A stretch of DNA of 59,975 nt, from assembly GCA_025201865.1 (NCBI GenBank), contig MU602730.1:1-59975 (forward strand). The letters are read 5' to 3'. Position 1 is the stretch's first letter. Every line of letters starts with the position of its first letter. This DNA comes from Ramicandelaber brevisporus (Eukaryota; Kickxellomycota; Ramicandelaberales; Ramicandelaberaceae). Shown in pieces: positions 58,272 to 59,975 of the stretch. Below the pieces are notes generated by a model that ran no database searches, was not told where the DNA came from, and saw only the letters and a list, made by a program, of their open reading frames with translations. A program made the position numbers and the translations under genes.

Positions 58272-59471
58272 ATGGACCGCGGCTTCTTCGAGCTGCTGCC
58301 AGGCGAGACGCTGGTTGCACCAACAGTTGTATCAGCTCGACGTCGCAACATGGTCTGGACCTTCAAGGCACTGCGACTGCGACCAGTCGAAAGACGAAAC
58401 TTTTTTATGGAATTTGGCAAAAGCACAGCAGCCCTTGGTGCATCTGCGACTGCGGCTCCTGCTATAACGACAGTACCACAGAGGGCACCATCTCTCCAGC
58501 AACAACAACAACAACAACAACAACAACAACCAACGGCGTACGATGGCCCTGAGCCAGTGCAACAGTATGAACCGCTTCAGAGACCTCGGACGTCGCACGA
58601 GCAACAGCTTGAGCAAAGGCGAGGGTTTCATGACGCACCAGATGAGTATAAACAAACAGCGTCAGCGCCGGTAAACGGCACAATGTCGCCATGGGGCGAC
58701 AACAACAGAATGGGAACGGCACCACCCATGATGGCTCAGAATCAACCAGCAATGTCGTACCAGTACCCGGCGCATCCTCAGCAGTTTGCACAGCAGATGC
58801 ATATGCAAATGTATGCAACGAATGGCAATCACCCTGGTGTCGGATACGAGAATGGCCAGGGAATGCCGCCAGGAACCGCGATGATGTCACCGGCGCCGTC
58901 TACACAATCACATCAGGTGCAGCTAAACATCCAAAGTGCCAACAATATTGGTCCTGAGGCACAGCAGGCACTCAACTACTTTACGCAAGCCGATTCAAAC
59001 AGCGACGGATGGCTTGACTTTCTCGAATTACATCAACTGTTACGCAACCACAATCAAACACAGTATGAAGCTGCCACAGTCTGGTACTTGCTGACGACAT
59101 TTGCTGATAAAGCAACACCCGATCGAGTCAACTTCGACCAGTTTTATACATTATGGCAGTACTTGGCAGAATGGCATGTTACATTCAAGCGACTTGACGC
59201 GGACGGGTCTGGAATGATAAACGAAGTCGAGCTTGGGCGGGCATTAAGGTCCTTCCAGCAGCCAGCAAGTCCACAATTCGTCAAATTCTTGATGGATAGA
59301 TTCGCGCCAGAGGGAGCATCTGAACTGAACTTTGATGTGTTTCTGCGAGTGTGCTCGTCAGTTCGGACGCTGGGTGAGCAGTTCAAGAAACTCGATAGAC
59401 TGCCAGATGGTCGGATAATCGCAACGCCAGAACAGCTAATCCAATGCGCACTTTTAGAGATTGTAAGCTAA
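58272..59471 (+). CDS. Penta-EF-hand protein with long N-terminal extension
   Basis: 399 residues. The first 55 residues (DRGFFELLPGETLVAP, then RLRPVERRNFFMEFGKS) look ordered and are not part of the PEF core. A poly-Gln run near 77-86 and a Met/Gln/Pro-rich tract follow. The PEF core starts near 230: EF1 DSNSDGWLDFLE (about 240), a degenerate EF2, and EF3 DADGSGMINEVE (about 308), then degenerate EF4 and EF5 (LNFDVFLRVCSSVRTL, KKLDRLPDGRII). Only two loops keep the full set of calcium ligands. It is a distant paralogue of the gene at 143-862. The role is probably PEF-type membrane or scaffold function; the N-terminal part is of unknown use. Confidence 0.8.
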   Translation: MDRGFFELLPGETLVAPTVVSARRRNMVWTFKALRLRPVERRNFFMEFGKSTAALGASATAAPAITTVPQRAPSLQQQQQQQQQQQPTAYDGPEPVQQYEPLQRPRTSHEQQLEQRRGFHDAPDEYKQTASAPVNGTMSPWGDNNRMGTAPPMMAQNQPAMSYQYPAHPQQFAQQMHMQMYATNGNHPGVGYENGQGMPPGTAMMSPAPSTQSHQVQLNIQSANNIGPEAQQALNYFTQADSNSDGWLDFLELHQLLRNHNQTQYEAATVWYLLTTFADKATPDRVNFDQFYTLWQYLAEWHVTFKRLDADGSGMINEVELGRALRSFQQPASPQFVKFLMDRFAPEGASELNFDVFLRVCSSVRTLGEQFKKLDRLPDGRIIATPEQLIQCALLEIVS

Positions 59472-59541
59472 CGAGATTTAATTAACTTTTTTTTTATTAA
59501 AGAAGGGGGAACAAAGGAAGGAAGGAGGGAAGGAAGGAAGT

Positions 59542-59975
59542 TTACTCCTCGGCGTACTCGGGCTCGGCGGCGTACTCTTCGTAGTCCTCCTCGTCGGCGG
59601 TGGCGGACTGGTACTGCTGGTACTCGCTGACGAGATCGGCCATGTTGGACTCGGCCTCGGTGAACTCCATCTCGTCCATGCCCTCGTCGGTGTACCAGTG
59701 CAGATAGGCCTTGCGCTGGAACATCTTCTGGAACTGCTCGGCAATGCGCTTGAACAGATCCTGGATGGCCGTGGTGTTGCCAATGAAGGTGCCGGCCATC
59801 TGGGTGCCTGGCGGCGGGACGTTGCACACGGCCGTCTTGACGTTGTTTGGAATCCAGTCGACAAAGTACTGGCTGTTCTTGTTCTGCACATTGACCATGG
59901 CCTCGTCGACGTCCTTGACCGAGATGTTGGTGCCGCGGTAGATGGCGGCGACGGCGAGGTAGCGGCCGTGGCGCG
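59542..59975 (-). CDS. TUB2: Beta-tubulin, C-terminal part (runs off the window)
   Basis: Partial: the stop is at 59542, and the frame continues past the right edge. The visible 143 residues are the C-terminal helical part: [68 protein letters not shown] and [13 protein letters not shown], ending in an acidic Glu/Asp/Tyr tail. Alpha-tubulin is excluded by [18 protein letters not shown]. Codons are almost wholly C- or G-ending, the strongest bias in the window. The 5' part and any introns lie outside. Confidence 0.97.
   Translation of the reverse strand, partial: RHGRYLAVAAIYRGTNISVKDVDEAMVNVQNKNSQYFVDWIPNNVKTAVCNVPPPGTQMAGTFIGNTTAIQDLFKRIAEQFQKMFQRKAYLHWYTDEGMDEMEFTEAESNMADLVSEYQQYQSATADEEDYEEYAAEPEYAEE

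Overview
The window looks like about 60 kb of nuclear DNA from a fungus. This is shown by a WOPR (Gti1/Pac2) regulator, a Ppz-type phosphatase, a GH5 exo-beta-1,3-glucanase, Rba50, Rrn7, Tfg1, Med7, Yos1, Eaf3 and Nop7 homologues, and a secreted chitin-type LPMO. FAM72, GPATCH4-like, TMEM42-like and GST-kappa genes, and an LPMO ending in a CBM19-like module, point (by inference only) to an early-diverging lineage such as Zoopagomycota/Kickxellomycotina rather than a classical ascomycete yeast. I see 34 protein genes. Each reads as one uninterrupted reading frame, and gaps between genes are short. I found no transposon, tRNA, rRNA or CRISPR array. One assembly gap of Ns lies at 13913-14476. Several long frames run upstream of the first ATG through TTG or GTG codons. 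Starts given here are the first plausible ATG unless stated.

Left third (1-23 kb): a penta-EF-hand protein, a Cue2-like CUE/Smr nuclease, the WOPR regulator, two unknown proteins, GST kappa, FAM72, a GPATCH4-like nucleolar protein, the gap, a Myb/SANT protein, Rba50/RPAP1, mitochondrial Oma1, and a convergent pair of secreted-protein genes (a cysteine-rich duplicated protein and an LPMO). Middle (23-46 kb): the giant HECT ligase Ufd4/TRIP12 divergent from Bud32, Ppz, a BSD protein divergent from Eaf3, a secreted protein with an internal repeat and dibasic sites, an Mpp6-like exosome cofactor, an unknown 711-residue protein, a GATA factor, exo-glucanase and a VHS-GAT protein. Right (46-60 kb): TMEM42-like, Nup54/57, Yos1, Med7, Tfg1, Rrn7, ETF-alpha, Nop7, a second penta-EF-hand protein, and the 3' part of beta-tubulin, which runs off the window.

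Many genes act in gene expression: Med7, Tfg1, Rba50 and Eaf3 for Pol II, Rrn7 for Pol I, Nop7 and GPATCH4 in the nucleolus, and Mpp6 and Cue2 in RNA decay. Several sit in tight head-to-head pairs (Tfg1/Rrn7, Yos1/Med7, BSD/Eaf3, Ufd4/Bud32) or tail-to-tail pairs with only 38-90 bp between stop codons. Low-complexity Gln, Asn, Ala and Asp tracts built from trinucleotide repeats occur in roughly half the proteins, and the same repeats occur in non-coding DNA.

The items most worth a second look are the secreted protein at 36163-36654 (a two-copy repeat, each copy behind a KR or KKR site), the cysteine-rich duplicated secreted protein at 20548-21021, a presequence-like reading frame that overlaps the GST-kappa start out of frame, and the absence of any ATG at the 5' end of the UFD4 frame.
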